A DNA stretch of 8,433 nucleotides, from the NCBI GenBank assembly GCA_014804185.1, contig JAAVAG010000009.1, positions 1-8,433 of the forward strand, read 5' to 3'. This document shows, piece by piece, positions 1-7,438 of the stretch. The position numbers and the translations under genes are program-made. The first letter of the stretch is position 1, and every line of letters begins with the position of its first letter. The notes beneath the pieces are model-generated. The model did no database searches and was not told the origin of the DNA. It worked only from the letters and a program-made list of their open reading frames with translations. This DNA is from Lachnospiraceae bacterium (GTDB lineage: Bacteria > Bacillota > Clostridia > Lachnospirales > Lachnospiraceae).

Positions 1-232
1 CATAGACCAGATCATCCATATAATCATGAAAAAAATAACCGGCTTGAAACAGACCGCTAAGGGAAAGCACCGTATCAAACAGATCCGGCCGACGAAAGAA
101 AAAATTGCCGGAATGAAACCCTCCCATACTGCATCCAACCACCATTCCCTTTTCTCCCGCCGCACCCTGCATTCTCACACGGGGCAGCATTTCCTGCGTA
201 ATATATTCATATGTGATACTCCACTTCTTTCT
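1..232 (-). pseudogene. Esterase-family (alpha/beta hydrolase) remnant, N-terminus missing, runs off the left edge
   Basis: The minus strand is open from 232 to the edge and reads like the middle of a bacterial esterase of the esterase D / PF00756 type. It has a YEYITQEMLPRVR segment, then a GCSMGG nucleophile elbow (serine codon at 130-128), then NFFFRRPDLFDTVLSLSG and finally YFFHDYMDDLVY at the edge. These follow the order and spacing known for the family. The roughly 90-100 residues expected before this point (oxyanion region, first strands) are absent. An in-frame TAA sits at 235-233, and the first in-frame ATG falls well inside the conserved fold with no spaced ribosome site. I therefore call it a truncated remnant. 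The 7-A run at 29-35 does not break the frame. What replaced the N-terminus is a promoter/operator region. It could still be expressed as a short product, or the true gene could begin differently in relatives. The family call is fairly sure; the pseudogene status is inferred. Confidence 0.7.
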
Positions 233-243
233 TTATTGTACTG

Positions 244-268
244 CCTACTTGTATACTATGTAAGTAGG
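244..268. promoter_or_regulatory. Operator-like inverted repeat
   Basis: The arms CCTACTT (244-250) and AAGTAGG (262-268) are perfect inverted repeats around an 11-bp AT-rich centre, with a further ATA/TAT match inside. On the minus strand the repeat begins four bases after the -10 element at 277-272, so it covers the expected transcription start. That is the classic position for a repressor operator. No regulator gene is in the window, and I cannot assign the site to a repressor family. It could also form a weak RNA hairpin. Confidence 0.5.
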
Positions 269-271
269 TTT

Positions 272-300
272 ATGCTATCACATATTGCTCAGGCTGTCAA
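272..300 (-). promoter_or_regulatory. Sigma-A-type promoter reading toward the esterase remnant
   Basis: Reading the minus strand, a perfect TTGACA (300-295) is followed by a 17-bp spacer and TAGCAT (277-272), with a TGn extension directly before the -10. It lies between the MATE stop codon and the truncated esterase and fires toward the left edge. The palindrome at 244-268 sits just downstream. Its natural target is unclear because the gene it now faces lacks its beginning. An ATG at 212-210 has a fair ribosome site but opens only 11 codons. Confidence 0.6.
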
Positions 301-331
301 TTCATGAATCTGTCCGCCCATTTTATAAATT

Positions 332-1714
332 CTATTTTTTCGTATCGAACCCATGCACCCAGTCGCAGAACAGGTAATAAATCAGGTAGATCACCGAACT
401 GATCCCCCATGTGATGGGATAAGCCCAGTAAATATATCCGATATCGCCTGTCAGGCGCATCACCACAATGATATAAGTGATCCGCAGCACGCACCAGACG
501 GACAGCATGATACACATGGGCACAAAAGCCTTGCCCGCGCCTCGGCAGACCGCCGCCACCGCATGGGAAAATGCCAGCAGTCCGTAAAACAGCGCCGCCG
601 TTCGGGCCTGCCTCACACCGAACTCAATCACTTTCGGGGTCTGATCAAAGATTCCGATCAGATACGGCGCAAAAATATAGCAGCACACGCCGATGGCCTC
701 CGCCAGAATCACCGCCGCCAGGATGCTGAAACGCGCTCCTTTTTTGGCGCGGTCATACTGCCCCGCTCCCAGATTCTGGCTGATAAACGTGGTACATGCC
801 ATATTAAAGCTGGTGATGGGCAGAAAAGCAAAGCCTTCGATTTTGGCATGTGTTCCGTAAGCCGCCATTGCCATTTTTCCAAAGGAATTGATCTGGGACT
901 GCACAATGACATTCGCAAAAGCAATCACGGAATTCTGCACGCCGGAGGGAAGTCCATAGCGGATAATCTCCAGCAGCAGATCCTTGTGAAAGCGGATTTT
1001 CCGCAGGTTCACGGTAAATATATTTCCTTTTTGCAGCAAATGCGCCATACAGAGCGCCACACTGGCCGCCTGGGATATGACCGTGGCCACAGCCGCCGCC
1101 CACACGCCGCACTTAAATACGGCAAGAAACAAAAGATCCAGCGCTATATTCAGCAGCGATGAAAAGATCAGGTAATACAGCGGACGCCTGCTGTCGCCCA
1201 GCGCGTTCATGATGCTGCGGCAGATATTGTACATCACAAGCGCCAGAGAACCCAGAAAATAGTAACGAAAATACTCCACCGCCTCCGGCATCACCTCCGG
1301 ATCCGTCTGCATCCACTCCAGAAAAACAGGCGTAAAGGCAACGCCCACCACGGTCAGAATCGCGCCGCTGGCGATTCCGAACGCCAGCACTGTATGAATA
1401 GCCCGGGAGACCTGCGTCTCATTGCCCGCTCCGAAATACCGCGAAATCACAACCCCCGCTCCCATAGCGGTTCCCATAAAAAAACTGACCATCAGAAAAA
1501 TAAGCGTTCCCGAGGAAGTGACAGCCGCCAGTGCGTTGGTTCCCAGACATTTCCCCACGATAAAGGCATCCGCAGTGTTGTACAGCTGCTGAAAAAGCTG
1601 GCTGAGCAGAATCGGCAGCGCAAATCCCACCATCAGGGAATACGGATTTCCCTCCGTCATATCCTTTGTATGGGCGGAATGACCGCCGCCTCTCAGGGTC
1701 ATATGTACAGACAT
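332..1714 (-). CDS. MATE family efflux transporter
   Basis: This encodes a 460-residue integral membrane protein of the multidrug and toxic compound extrusion family, which exports cationic drugs, toxins or metabolites using a Na+ or H+ gradient. After a short hydrophilic lead comes the typical KDMTEGNPYSLMVGFALP entry into helix 1 (about residues 18-34). QLFQQLYNTADAFIVGK follows, including the conserved helix-1 aspartate D49. The first repeat has GAGVVISRYFGAG near residues 85-97, and the second half-repeat begins around IRYGLPSGVQN. Length and roughly 12 hydrophobic segments fit the family. The start at 1714 is supported by AGAGGTG eight bases upstream; M5 and M19 are alternatives. The gene follows the 811-residue protein after 74 nt, but a promoter overlaps that gene's stop, so it may be independently expressed. 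I see no hairpin-plus-T-run terminator after it. Substrate cannot be read from sequence. Confidence 0.95.
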   Translation of the reverse strand: MSVHMTLRGGGHSAHTKDMTEGNPYSLMVGFALPILLSQLFQQLYNTADAFIVGKCLGTNALAAVTSSGTLIFLMVSFFMGTAMGAGVVISRYFGAGNETQVSRAIHTVLAFGIASGAILTVVGVAFTPVFLEWMQTDPEVMPEAVEYFRYYFLGSLALVMYNICRSIMNALGDSRRPLYYLIFSSLLNIALDLLFLAVFKCGVWAAAVATVISQAASVALCMAHLLQKGNIFTVNLRKIRFHKDLLLEIIRYGLPSGVQNSVIAFANVIVQSQINSFGKMAMAAYGTHAKIEGFAFLPITSFNMACTTFISQNLGAGQYDRAKKGARFSILAAVILAEAIGVCCYIFAPYLIGIFDQTPKVIEFGVRQARTAALFYGLLAFSHAVAAVCRGAGKAFVPMCIMLSVWCVLRITYIIVVMRLTGDIGYIYWAYPITWGISSVIYLIYYLFCDWVHGFDTKK

Positions 1715-1762
1715 AAAATTAACACCTCTTTATAAACTCTTATACTGCCGTATATCGAAACA

Positions 1763-1792
1763 ATTCTATCACAGGAAAAGGTCCCATTTCAA
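1763..1792 (-). promoter_or_regulatory. Likely promoter of the MATE gene
   Basis: On the minus strand TTGAAA (1792-1787) is followed by an 18-bp spacer and TAGAAT (1768-1763), with TGA directly before the -10 forming an extended -10. The -35 overlaps the TGA stop of the upstream 811-residue gene at 1791-1789. The predicted start lies about 40 nt before the MATE initiation codon. This suggests transcription separate from, or in addition to, the catabolic operon. Confidence 0.5.
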
Positions 1793-4224
1793 GATGAGAC
1801 GATCACATTATCCGCCATGGTAAACACCCCTCTGCTCCCCCTGTAGCAGCACCAGTCGGGCATTTTTTCATATCTGTGCGCAATCAGCCGAAAGCTGCCG
1901 ATCTCCCTGCCCACAGGAAGAATCATATCCTGTCGGGCGATTTCTCTGGTACAGGGACGGCAAGGGATCGCCATTTCCGATGTGAGCACAAGATGCTCCT
2001 CATCCGGCCCCGTAAAAAGCTGCACGGACTCCGGAAAAACAATACCCGCGCGGTGATGTGACAAAAAACCGGCTGTCACGGCCCGCACGTACATATTTTC
2101 CGGCAGTATGCCGCAGATCTCCAGATCCTGCAGCGTCCCTCTCCATCGCCCGTCCAGATAATCCAGAGATCCCCGGCGCGGATTCAGAAAGTCCTCCACA
2201 CCTCTGCCGCAAAAAACAGGCCTTCTGTCAAATACCGTGGGGCTGGTCAGCCGGATTCCCTGTATTCCGAAACGGTACTGCCATATGGCAGTCTCGCTGC
2301 TTCTTCCATCCGGCAAAAACAGCCGCGCACTGACCATGGTGTCCTCCCGAAGTTTAAGCGGCTCCGTATAAAGGGGCGACTCCGGCGTCGGCTCGCTCCC
2401 GTCCAGAGTATAGCGGATTTCCCCCATGCCCGTATATGCCTTTCCGCTTAAATCCGCCTTTCCGTCCATGCACACCGCAAGCCGCACGTTTCCTGTGCTG
2501 CCCGCGGGAAACACACAGTCTCCCGGCTCTGCAACGGGCTCCCTGGGAGGCACCGGGATCCGTTTGTTTTCCCGTACAAAAATTTTCGGCTGTACCTCAT
2601 CGGTTTTGTTCTGCGCTGCGCTTTGCGGTGCAGCGATAAAAATATCCTCCGCCTCCACTTTTTCCCCAAGATTCAGGCAGATTCTGCCCTGCACCGGCAC
2701 AATCTCCAGACCGCTCTTTTCGGCGCGGCATATGCGGCCCTCACTCACCGCAAAGGAATAGGAAAAGCTCTCATGTTCCAGATGTATCGTTCCGGCTTCA
2801 CAGAAGCGGAAAACAGGAAGCACATCGAAACACAGTTTATAATCTCCCTCCAGCACAATCCGGTCCGGCTGCATGGTAAAGGCCGCCAACAGCCGGTTTT
2901 TTTCCGTATTCCACAGTTCCGCCCGCGCCGTCAGTCTGTCTACAGTTTTATAGCGCATGACCCCCTCCGGCTCCTGTCCGTCCGCATCCGCCAGCCGGAT
3001 AAATGGCCTCCCTCCATTTTGTCCGTCACTCCGCCCATCGTTCTGCCCCATCCATCTCTGCGGAAACAGTACGGGCAGGGCGTCGAATACGCTCTTTTTA
3101 CTGGTCATGGGCGCTTCCAGATACCTGGAGGGATACTCCTGGCGGTATATAAAGAAGTCTCTGATCCGCAAATGTCCCTTTTCCCCCAGAAATCCCACAC
3201 GGAAATTGCCGCAGGCATACCACTGCGCCGAAAGATTTCTCTGCGCATCCCAGTCTCCGGATGCCTGAAAAGACATGGGCGGTGTCAGCCGGAAATGATC
3301 CCGGAACCACCGCGCCGACTCCGCCATGGTTTCCACTTTTATGCTCTTTTCGCTCAAAAGATCTTTCAGCTTTTTCAACTGGGGCTCCATGCCGGGACTG
3401 ATATTCTCCCAGAGAAAATTGTTCTCCTGCCCCACATGAGCATAGCCGATTCCCAGAACATCCTCCTTTGTGAGACAGTCAAAAAACCAGGAGATCCACT
3501 CGGGATTCCTGCCGATCAGCCAGGACGGTTCCAGCGTGTAGACTCCCTGCAGACCGGAGCGCACATCCTGTTCAAAATTGTAGATCGGATCCGGCCCCAG
3601 CAGCCGGAACATGGGTACGGAAAGCTGCCCCTCCAGAGTGCCCGCCGGAATATTTTCATTGCTGCGGCTGGGATAATAGATACCGTTGGGAAATCCGCCC
3701 CACAGAGTAAATCCGTCGGTTCCCATCTGATCCCTGCATATGGCGCTTCCCAAAATCCCATATTTCTCCGCGGCATAGGAAATTGTGACTGTATCCAGCA
3801 CCCAGGAGCCTATGGTTCTGGGATAAAAGCCGAAAACATTCCGGAAATCCTCCATATAGGCATCCACCAGACGCCTGCGCTCCTCAGGCGCATAACCGAT
3901 ACTGTAGGCGCTGTCCACGCGCTCGTCAAATTCTTCCGTCCGTGCTCCCCGGAAAGCAACGCCCGCCCGCCTGCAGAGAGGCTCCGTGATCTCCCACCAG
4001 GCCGAGATCTCGTCCCCATCCCCCGCGTATGTACGGACCAGTTCCTGATAGCGCGGCTCCATCAGCGCGTCGTACTTCAGCGCATATGTGGCGGGAAAAT
4101 CATATTGCCTGATCAGCGTCATCTGTTTTCTCACCGTATCAAAGTCATCCTGTATAAACACGCTGGGCTCCACATGGGACATGCGGATAAAGTTATAAAT
4201 ATTTACAATCACAGTATTCTTCAT
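1789..4224 (-). CDS. Large putative carbohydrate-active protein: deacetylase/glycosidase-barrel-like N-terminus with chitobiase-type C-terminal domain
   Basis: This encodes 811 residues that I cannot name precisely. Residues 1 to about 310 look like a NodB-type deacetylase or glycosidase (beta/alpha) barrel. Features include a QDDF acidic pair (D26, D27), FPATYALKYDALMEP, DEISAWWEI, GSWVLD (139-144), CRDQMGTDG (163-171) with WGGFPNGIYYPS, and GIGYAHVGQ (258-266). The histidine pair of classical NodB motif 2 is not evident. A beta-rich middle follows, interrupted by a Gly/Asn/Asp linker at 393-406. Residues about 575-652 contain GEIRYTLDGSEPTPESPLY, the signature of the chitobiase/beta-hexosaminidase C-terminal (Fn3-like) domain. 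The last 150 residues (SLDYLDGRWRG, then DLEICGI) resemble the sandwich module found after it in some hexosaminidases and fucosidases. No signal peptide or anchor is seen, so it is probably cytoplasmic. AAAGGAGG lies eight bases before the ATG, and the GH127-type gene ends 15 nt upstream. A hydrolase or deacetylase role is inference. Confidence 0.8.
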   Translation of the reverse strand: MKNTVIVNIYNFIRMSHVEPSVFIQDDFDTVRKQMTLIRQYDFPATYALKYDALMEPRYQELVRTYAGDGDEISAWWEITEPLCRRAGVAFRGARTEEFDERVDSAYSIGYAPEERRRLVDAYMEDFRNVFGFYPRTIGSWVLDTVTISYAAEKYGILGSAICRDQMGTDGFTLWGGFPNGIYYPSRSNENIPAGTLEGQLSVPMFRLLGPDPIYNFEQDVRSGLQGVYTLEPSWLIGRNPEWISWFFDCLTKEDVLGIGYAHVGQENNFLWENISPGMEPQLKKLKDLLSEKSIKVETMAESARWFRDHFRLTPPMSFQASGDWDAQRNLSAQWYACGNFRVGFLGEKGHLRIRDFFIYRQEYPSRYLEAPMTSKKSVFDALPVLFPQRWMGQNDGRSDGQNGGRPFIRLADADGQEPEGVMRYKTVDRLTARAELWNTEKNRLLAAFTMQPDRIVLEGDYKLCFDVLPVFRFCEAGTIHLEHESFSYSFAVSEGRICRAEKSGLEIVPVQGRICLNLGEKVEAEDIFIAAPQSAAQNKTDEVQPKIFVRENKRIPVPPREPVAEPGDCVFPAGSTGNVRLAVCMDGKADLSGKAYTGMGEIRYTLDGSEPTPESPLYTEPLKLREDTMVSARLFLPDGRSSETAIWQYRFGIQGIRLTSPTVFDRRPVFCGRGVEDFLNPRRGSLDYLDGRWRGTLQDLEICGILPENMYVRAVTAGFLSHHRAGIVFPESVQLFTGPDEEHLVLTSEMAIPCRPCTREIARQDMILPVGREIGSFRLIAHRYEKMPDWCCYRGSRGVFTMADNVIVSS

Positions 4225-4239
4225 GGCGCAGACCTCCTT

Positions 4240-6306
4240 TTATTCCCCAAAAGCAGCCTCCTCGCTGTAAAACGCCATCCACACTTCCAGTTCCGAATCT
4301 CTTCCCCAGCTTTTTCCGGCGGAGGCATAATCGATCATCAAGTGCCGCTTTCCGCCCAGCCGCACTTCATATGCGCACTGGCAGGGGAACGGAATCCGCT
4401 GCCTTTCGCATCGCTTTGCCTCAAGTTTCCCGCCGCCATATGAGAAAGACTCTCCCACAGTTCCAAGCCGCCTGTCTCTGGCCAGCACAAGCGGCCCGAC
4501 GCACACGGCGGCATATCCTCTGCCCTGGGGAAATTTACCTGCCCGTGGAAGTTTACCTGCCACTCCCAGCGGCAATTCCCCGGAAAATTCCCCCGTTTCC
4601 ATCACGTACACCAGCCTTGGATGCATATCCAGGCAGAGTTTTATCACATCGCTTGCCCTCCAGCGCCGGCATATCCTGCAAAAACCGCCTGTCGCGGCCG
4701 CTTTCACCGGTTTCCCGTTCACCGATATCAGACTGTTTCCGGCAAAAGCGGGAATACGAAGACCTATCTCAAACTCAGCCTCCCCATGGTTTGCCGCATC
4801 TGTCATGTCTGTTATATCTGTAATCGTACAGGTTATATTTCCGTCCTGAGGATACAGGGTATCGATCCGTATCTCTACCTGCCGGGCCGACGTCCATCCC
4901 GGCAGCCGCAGATCCGTCCGGATCGTTCCCGGCAGGTACAGTCCGATCTCTATGCCGGTGGCAGTCGTCCGCGCGCTTGCCGCGGGTACCAGCGCCGTCC
5001 CCGCTGCCCCTATGGCGATACAGCATCCGCAAAATGCAGTTCCGTCCCGCATACTCTTAAACCCGCCTACCGCCCTGCCGCGGATGTCGGCGTGCAGCGG
5101 GCTGTAACTGTCAAATATCTGCCCCTTGCCGCCGCGATCTGCAATATAATTGTCATAGACCTGCCGGTATTCCGGCTCATCAAAAACCGTCTCCGCTCCA
5201 CAGACACTGTTTTCAGTATTGACCGCACCGTACAGCGCATTAAAGGCGGATTTTTCCAGTTCGTCCAGATACCGGCTCTCCCCCGTCATCAGATAAACCT
5301 TGTGCATCAGCTTCATCCAGGTCACCGTCACACAGGTTTCCAGCATCAGGCCGTTGTACTCCGCATCCGTCTGTGCCGCGGAAGAATGATTGAACAGTTC
5401 ATGTCTGCAGCCGGACCCTCCCGTGATCGTGGCCTCCGACTCCAGAAGCTTATCGGCAAACCGAATCACCGCCGTCCTCCACTTTGCGTCGCCCGTCACC
5501 TCCGCATACTCCGCCAGCCCCTCAAAACAGGACATCAGTTCATATGCCTTTACCACCGGGTACTCATAGGGATACCGCCTGTCTTCATATGCAGCCTGAA
5601 AAATGTCAAATCCCGCCGCACCGCCCTCTTTTACAATATAGGACGCAAAATCCAGATATCCGGCGTTCCCGCAGATTCTGTAAATCTTTACCACCGGCTC
5701 CAGGATGGAACTGGAATTGATGCCGCGCCAGATATTCGAAGTCTCCGTGATCCTCTTTTTCCCGTCGCCGTCACCGACCCGCTGTATGATATAGTCCAGA
5801 TGTCTGCAGGCCGACAGCAGGACGCGTTCTCTCTGCGCCGCATCCCGACAGATTTCATAAAAATAGACAAATCCCATCAGTACATATTTTCTGCACCACA
5901 TATCCCAGCCCTGAAACTCCTTATCACGGCTGTAGGTGGAGAGCCTGCCGTCCGCCTCCTGACAGGCCATCAGTTTTTCCACGGCCTCCGACAATATCCC
6001 ATACAGCGCCTCATCCGCCGTATACTGCCAGGTCATACAGGCCCCTCGCATGAGTTTCCCCCAATATTCCCCTCTCCACCCCAGATCCACATCGTCCGGA
6101 CAGGATGCGTATACTTCGGTCACCAGTTCCCACAATGTTCTGTCTTTCAGCTGCTCCTTTTCCACAAAGCGCAGCATCTCATCCGCAATTCCGCTATATC
6201 TGTACCTCACCTTTTCCTCCTCTGTCTGAGTATAAACCGGTCCATTAAACTCCCTTCGGTCAAGGAACACTGCCCTGTTTACTCCCTTAAGCAATCCATA
6301 TTCCAT
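4240..6306 (-). CDS. GH127/DUF1680-family glycoside hydrolase (beta-L-arabinofuranosidase-like)
   Basis: These 688 residues fit the length and order of the DUF1680/GH127 fold, an (alpha/alpha)6 barrel followed by beta-sandwiches. The active-site motifs are intact. HELF carries E303, the probable acid/base. LETC carries E323 and C325, which by the Bifidobacterium HypBA1 model bind zinc. FCGCC carries C426, C428 and C429, of which C428 aligns with the cysteine nucleophile. YLDELEKSAFNALYGAV (346-362) is the usual segment between them. Known members release beta-L-arabinofuranose, and related DUF1680 families act on other plant-glycan sugars, so the exact substrate is open. There is no signal peptide. 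The gene starts 9 nt after the lactonase stop and ends 15 nt before the 811-residue gene, so the three look co-transcribed. The ribosome site is poor: AGGGG sits almost against the ATG, suggesting translational coupling or a slightly different start. The C-terminal part contains an 18-bp tandem duplication. Confidence 0.88.
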   Translation of the reverse strand: MEYGLLKGVNRAVFLDRREFNGPVYTQTEEEKVRYRYSGIADEMLRFVEKEQLKDRTLWELVTEVYASCPDDVDLGWRGEYWGKLMRGACMTWQYTADEALYGILSEAVEKLMACQEADGRLSTYSRDKEFQGWDMWCRKYVLMGFVYFYEICRDAAQRERVLLSACRHLDYIIQRVGDGDGKKRITETSNIWRGINSSSILEPVVKIYRICGNAGYLDFASYIVKEGGAAGFDIFQAAYEDRRYPYEYPVVKAYELMSCFEGLAEYAEVTGDAKWRTAVIRFADKLLESEATITGGSGCRHELFNHSSAAQTDAEYNGLMLETCVTVTWMKLMHKVYLMTGESRYLDELEKSAFNALYGAVNTENSVCGAETVFDEPEYRQVYDNYIADRGGKGQIFDSYSPLHADIRGRAVGGFKSMRDGTAFCGCCIAIGAAGTALVPAASARTTATGIEIGLYLPGTIRTDLRLPGWTSARQVEIRIDTLYPQDGNITCTITDITDMTDAANHGEAEFEIGLRIPAFAGNSLISVNGKPVKAAATGGFCRICRRWRASDVIKLCLDMHPRLVYVMETGEFSGELPLGVAGKLPRAGKFPQGRGYAAVCVGPLVLARDRRLGTVGESFSYGGGKLEAKRCERQRIPFPCQCAYEVRLGGKRHLMIDYASAGKSWGRDSELEVWMAFYSEEAAFGE
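4531..4566. repeat. Two-copy 18-bp in-frame tandem repeat
   Basis: The plus strand has AAATTTACCTGCC at 4531 and AAGTTTACCTGCC at 4549, an exact 18-bp period with one mismatch over 13 bases. Inside the GH127-type gene it produces the repeated peptide AGKLPR-AGKFPQ in a loop near the C-terminus. The period keeps the reading frame. It is probably a local slippage duplication. Confidence 0.6.
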
Positions 6307-6315
6307 GCCCCTGAT

Positions 6316-7377
6316 TCAGCCTCTGGCAGCCACAGTTACAAAAACCGCCTGCGGAACCTCCGCCTCCGCCAATTTCTTTCCAACAGCTCCAGTCTCCCTG
6401 TCCCGCACGCAGAGAACCACATTTCCGCTTTTTTGATTTGTGATCAACATAAATCCATCATCCGGCGTAATGCAGAAATTGCGCGGAAAATCACCGTAAC
6501 AACTGTAATTTCCCACAAGCTCTGCCAGTCCCGTCTCGCCGAAGACACGGTACGCCACTATATCATTCACTCCCCTGTCCGACAGATAGAGGAATTTCCC
6601 GTCGGCCGAAAAGTGAATGTCCGCCCCTGCATGAAATCCCTCATAATTTTTAGGAAGCGCATCCAAATTCTGGATCTCACGGAAAGTCATGCCGCCGTCT
6701 TTAGATTCATAGACAAACAGCCTGCTCCCCATCTCTGTCATCAGATACAGAAACCTTCCGTCCGCGCTGAATACAAAATGTCTGGGTCCCATCCCTCCGG
6801 GAAGCTGAATCTGCATATCCTCAGAGCAGTTCTCCAAGGCACCATCCTCTCTGATGGAATAGCAGAAAATCCGATCCAATCCCAGATCTGCGGCATACAA
6901 ACGCTTTCCGTCCCGTGATACCAGTGTAGAATGGACATGCGGCCCTTCCTGCCGTTCCTTGTCCGTGCCGGACCCCTGATGCTGTTTCCAGTCGCAGATC
7001 TTGCCCAGACTTCCATCCTCTTTGACACTGCACACAAGAAAGCTGCCTGATTTATAATTGGCCGCGGAGATATAATGGCCGCCCGGCCACAGGCACAGAT
7101 GGCACATGGCGTCTCCTTCCGTTTTCACCTTGTTTATTTCGGACAGCTCTCCACTGTAAGGATTTCTCCTGAAGGCCGTAATATATCCGCCCTCCTCCAG
7201 CTCGCTCACCGCATATACTGCATTCCTTGTCACAGTTAAATAGGAAGGCTGGCTGCTCATTTCCGGATAGGATCTTACCAGTTCCAAACTACCTCTCTCC
7301 GTATCCAGTTCCATCAGGTAGATGCCGTCGCCGCCCTTTTGCCCCATATAAGAACCCACATACACATGATATACCAT
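6316..7377 (-). CDS. Lactonase family protein (6-phosphogluconolactonase-like beta-propeller)
   Basis: These 353 residues match the YbhE/Pgl-type lactonase family (PF10282), a seven-bladed propeller that hydrolyses sugar lactones such as 6-phosphogluconolactone. Recognisable blade motifs occur in order: VGSYMGQKGGDGIY (7-20), QPSYLTV (43-49), ANYKSGSF (106-113), QEGPHVHS (143-150), ADLGLDRI (163-170), GMGPRHFVFSADG (195-207), SADGKFLYLSDRG (257-269) and GDFPRNFCITPDDG (295-308). The H148, R199 and H200 positions usual in the family are present. The start is supported by GAGGGAG six bases before the ATG. There is no signal peptide. It is the first gene of a three-gene cluster and stands 23 nt after an intrinsic terminator, so its expression may depend on read-through or on a nested promoter. 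In this setting it may act on an aldonolactone made during catabolism of the target glycan rather than in the pentose phosphate pathway; that is inference. Confidence 0.92.
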   Translation of the reverse strand: MVYHVYVGSYMGQKGGDGIYLMELDTERGSLELVRSYPEMSSQPSYLTVTRNAVYAVSELEEGGYITAFRRNPYSGELSEINKVKTEGDAMCHLCLWPGGHYISAANYKSGSFLVCSVKEDGSLGKICDWKQHQGSGTDKERQEGPHVHSTLVSRDGKRLYAADLGLDRIFCYSIREDGALENCSEDMQIQLPGGMGPRHFVFSADGRFLYLMTEMGSRLFVYESKDGGMTFREIQNLDALPKNYEGFHAGADIHFSADGKFLYLSDRGVNDIVAYRVFGETGLAELVGNYSCYGDFPRNFCITPDDGFMLITNQKSGNVVLCVRDRETGAVGKKLAEAEVPQAVFVTVAARG

Positions 7378-7400
7378 TTGTCACTCCCTCTTTTCCAATC

Positions 7401-7437
7401 AAATATAAAAATCGCTCCTGATAAAATCAGAAGCGAT
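7401..7437 (-). terminator. Intrinsic terminator / possible attenuator in the leader of the lactonase operon
   Basis: The 12-nt arms (7437-7426 and 7422-7411) are inverted repeats with a three-base loop at 7425-7423. One arm position is a G-U pair in the minus-strand RNA but a C/A mismatch on the plus strand, which favours a minus-strand RNA. The stem is followed on the minus strand by TTTTATATTT (7410-7401). It stands only 23 nt before the lactonase ATG and downstream of a good promoter. It therefore either ends the mannosidase transcript or controls entry into the operon. Confidence 0.8.
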
Positions 7438-7438
7438 G

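Noticed and set aside
29..35. Possible frameshift at a run of seven A in the esterase fragment
   Set aside because: On recounting, seven bases keep the frame and give YFFHDYMDDLVY, which fits the family. The damage is the missing N-terminus, not this run.
300..309. Perfect palindrome ATTCATGAAT after the MATE gene as a terminator
   Set aside because: It is AT-rich, has no loop and no T-run after it on either strand, and it overlaps the -35 region of a promoter.
2623..4443. 606-codon plus-strand open frame
   Set aside because: It lies antisense to the 811-residue gene, its translation is rich in Pro, Arg and His with no recognisable domain, and no ribosome site supports it. It is a composition shadow.
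4621..6918. 765-codon plus-strand open frame
   Set aside because: It is antisense across both the GH127-type and lactonase genes, whose conserved motifs and ribosome sites establish the minus strand as coding.
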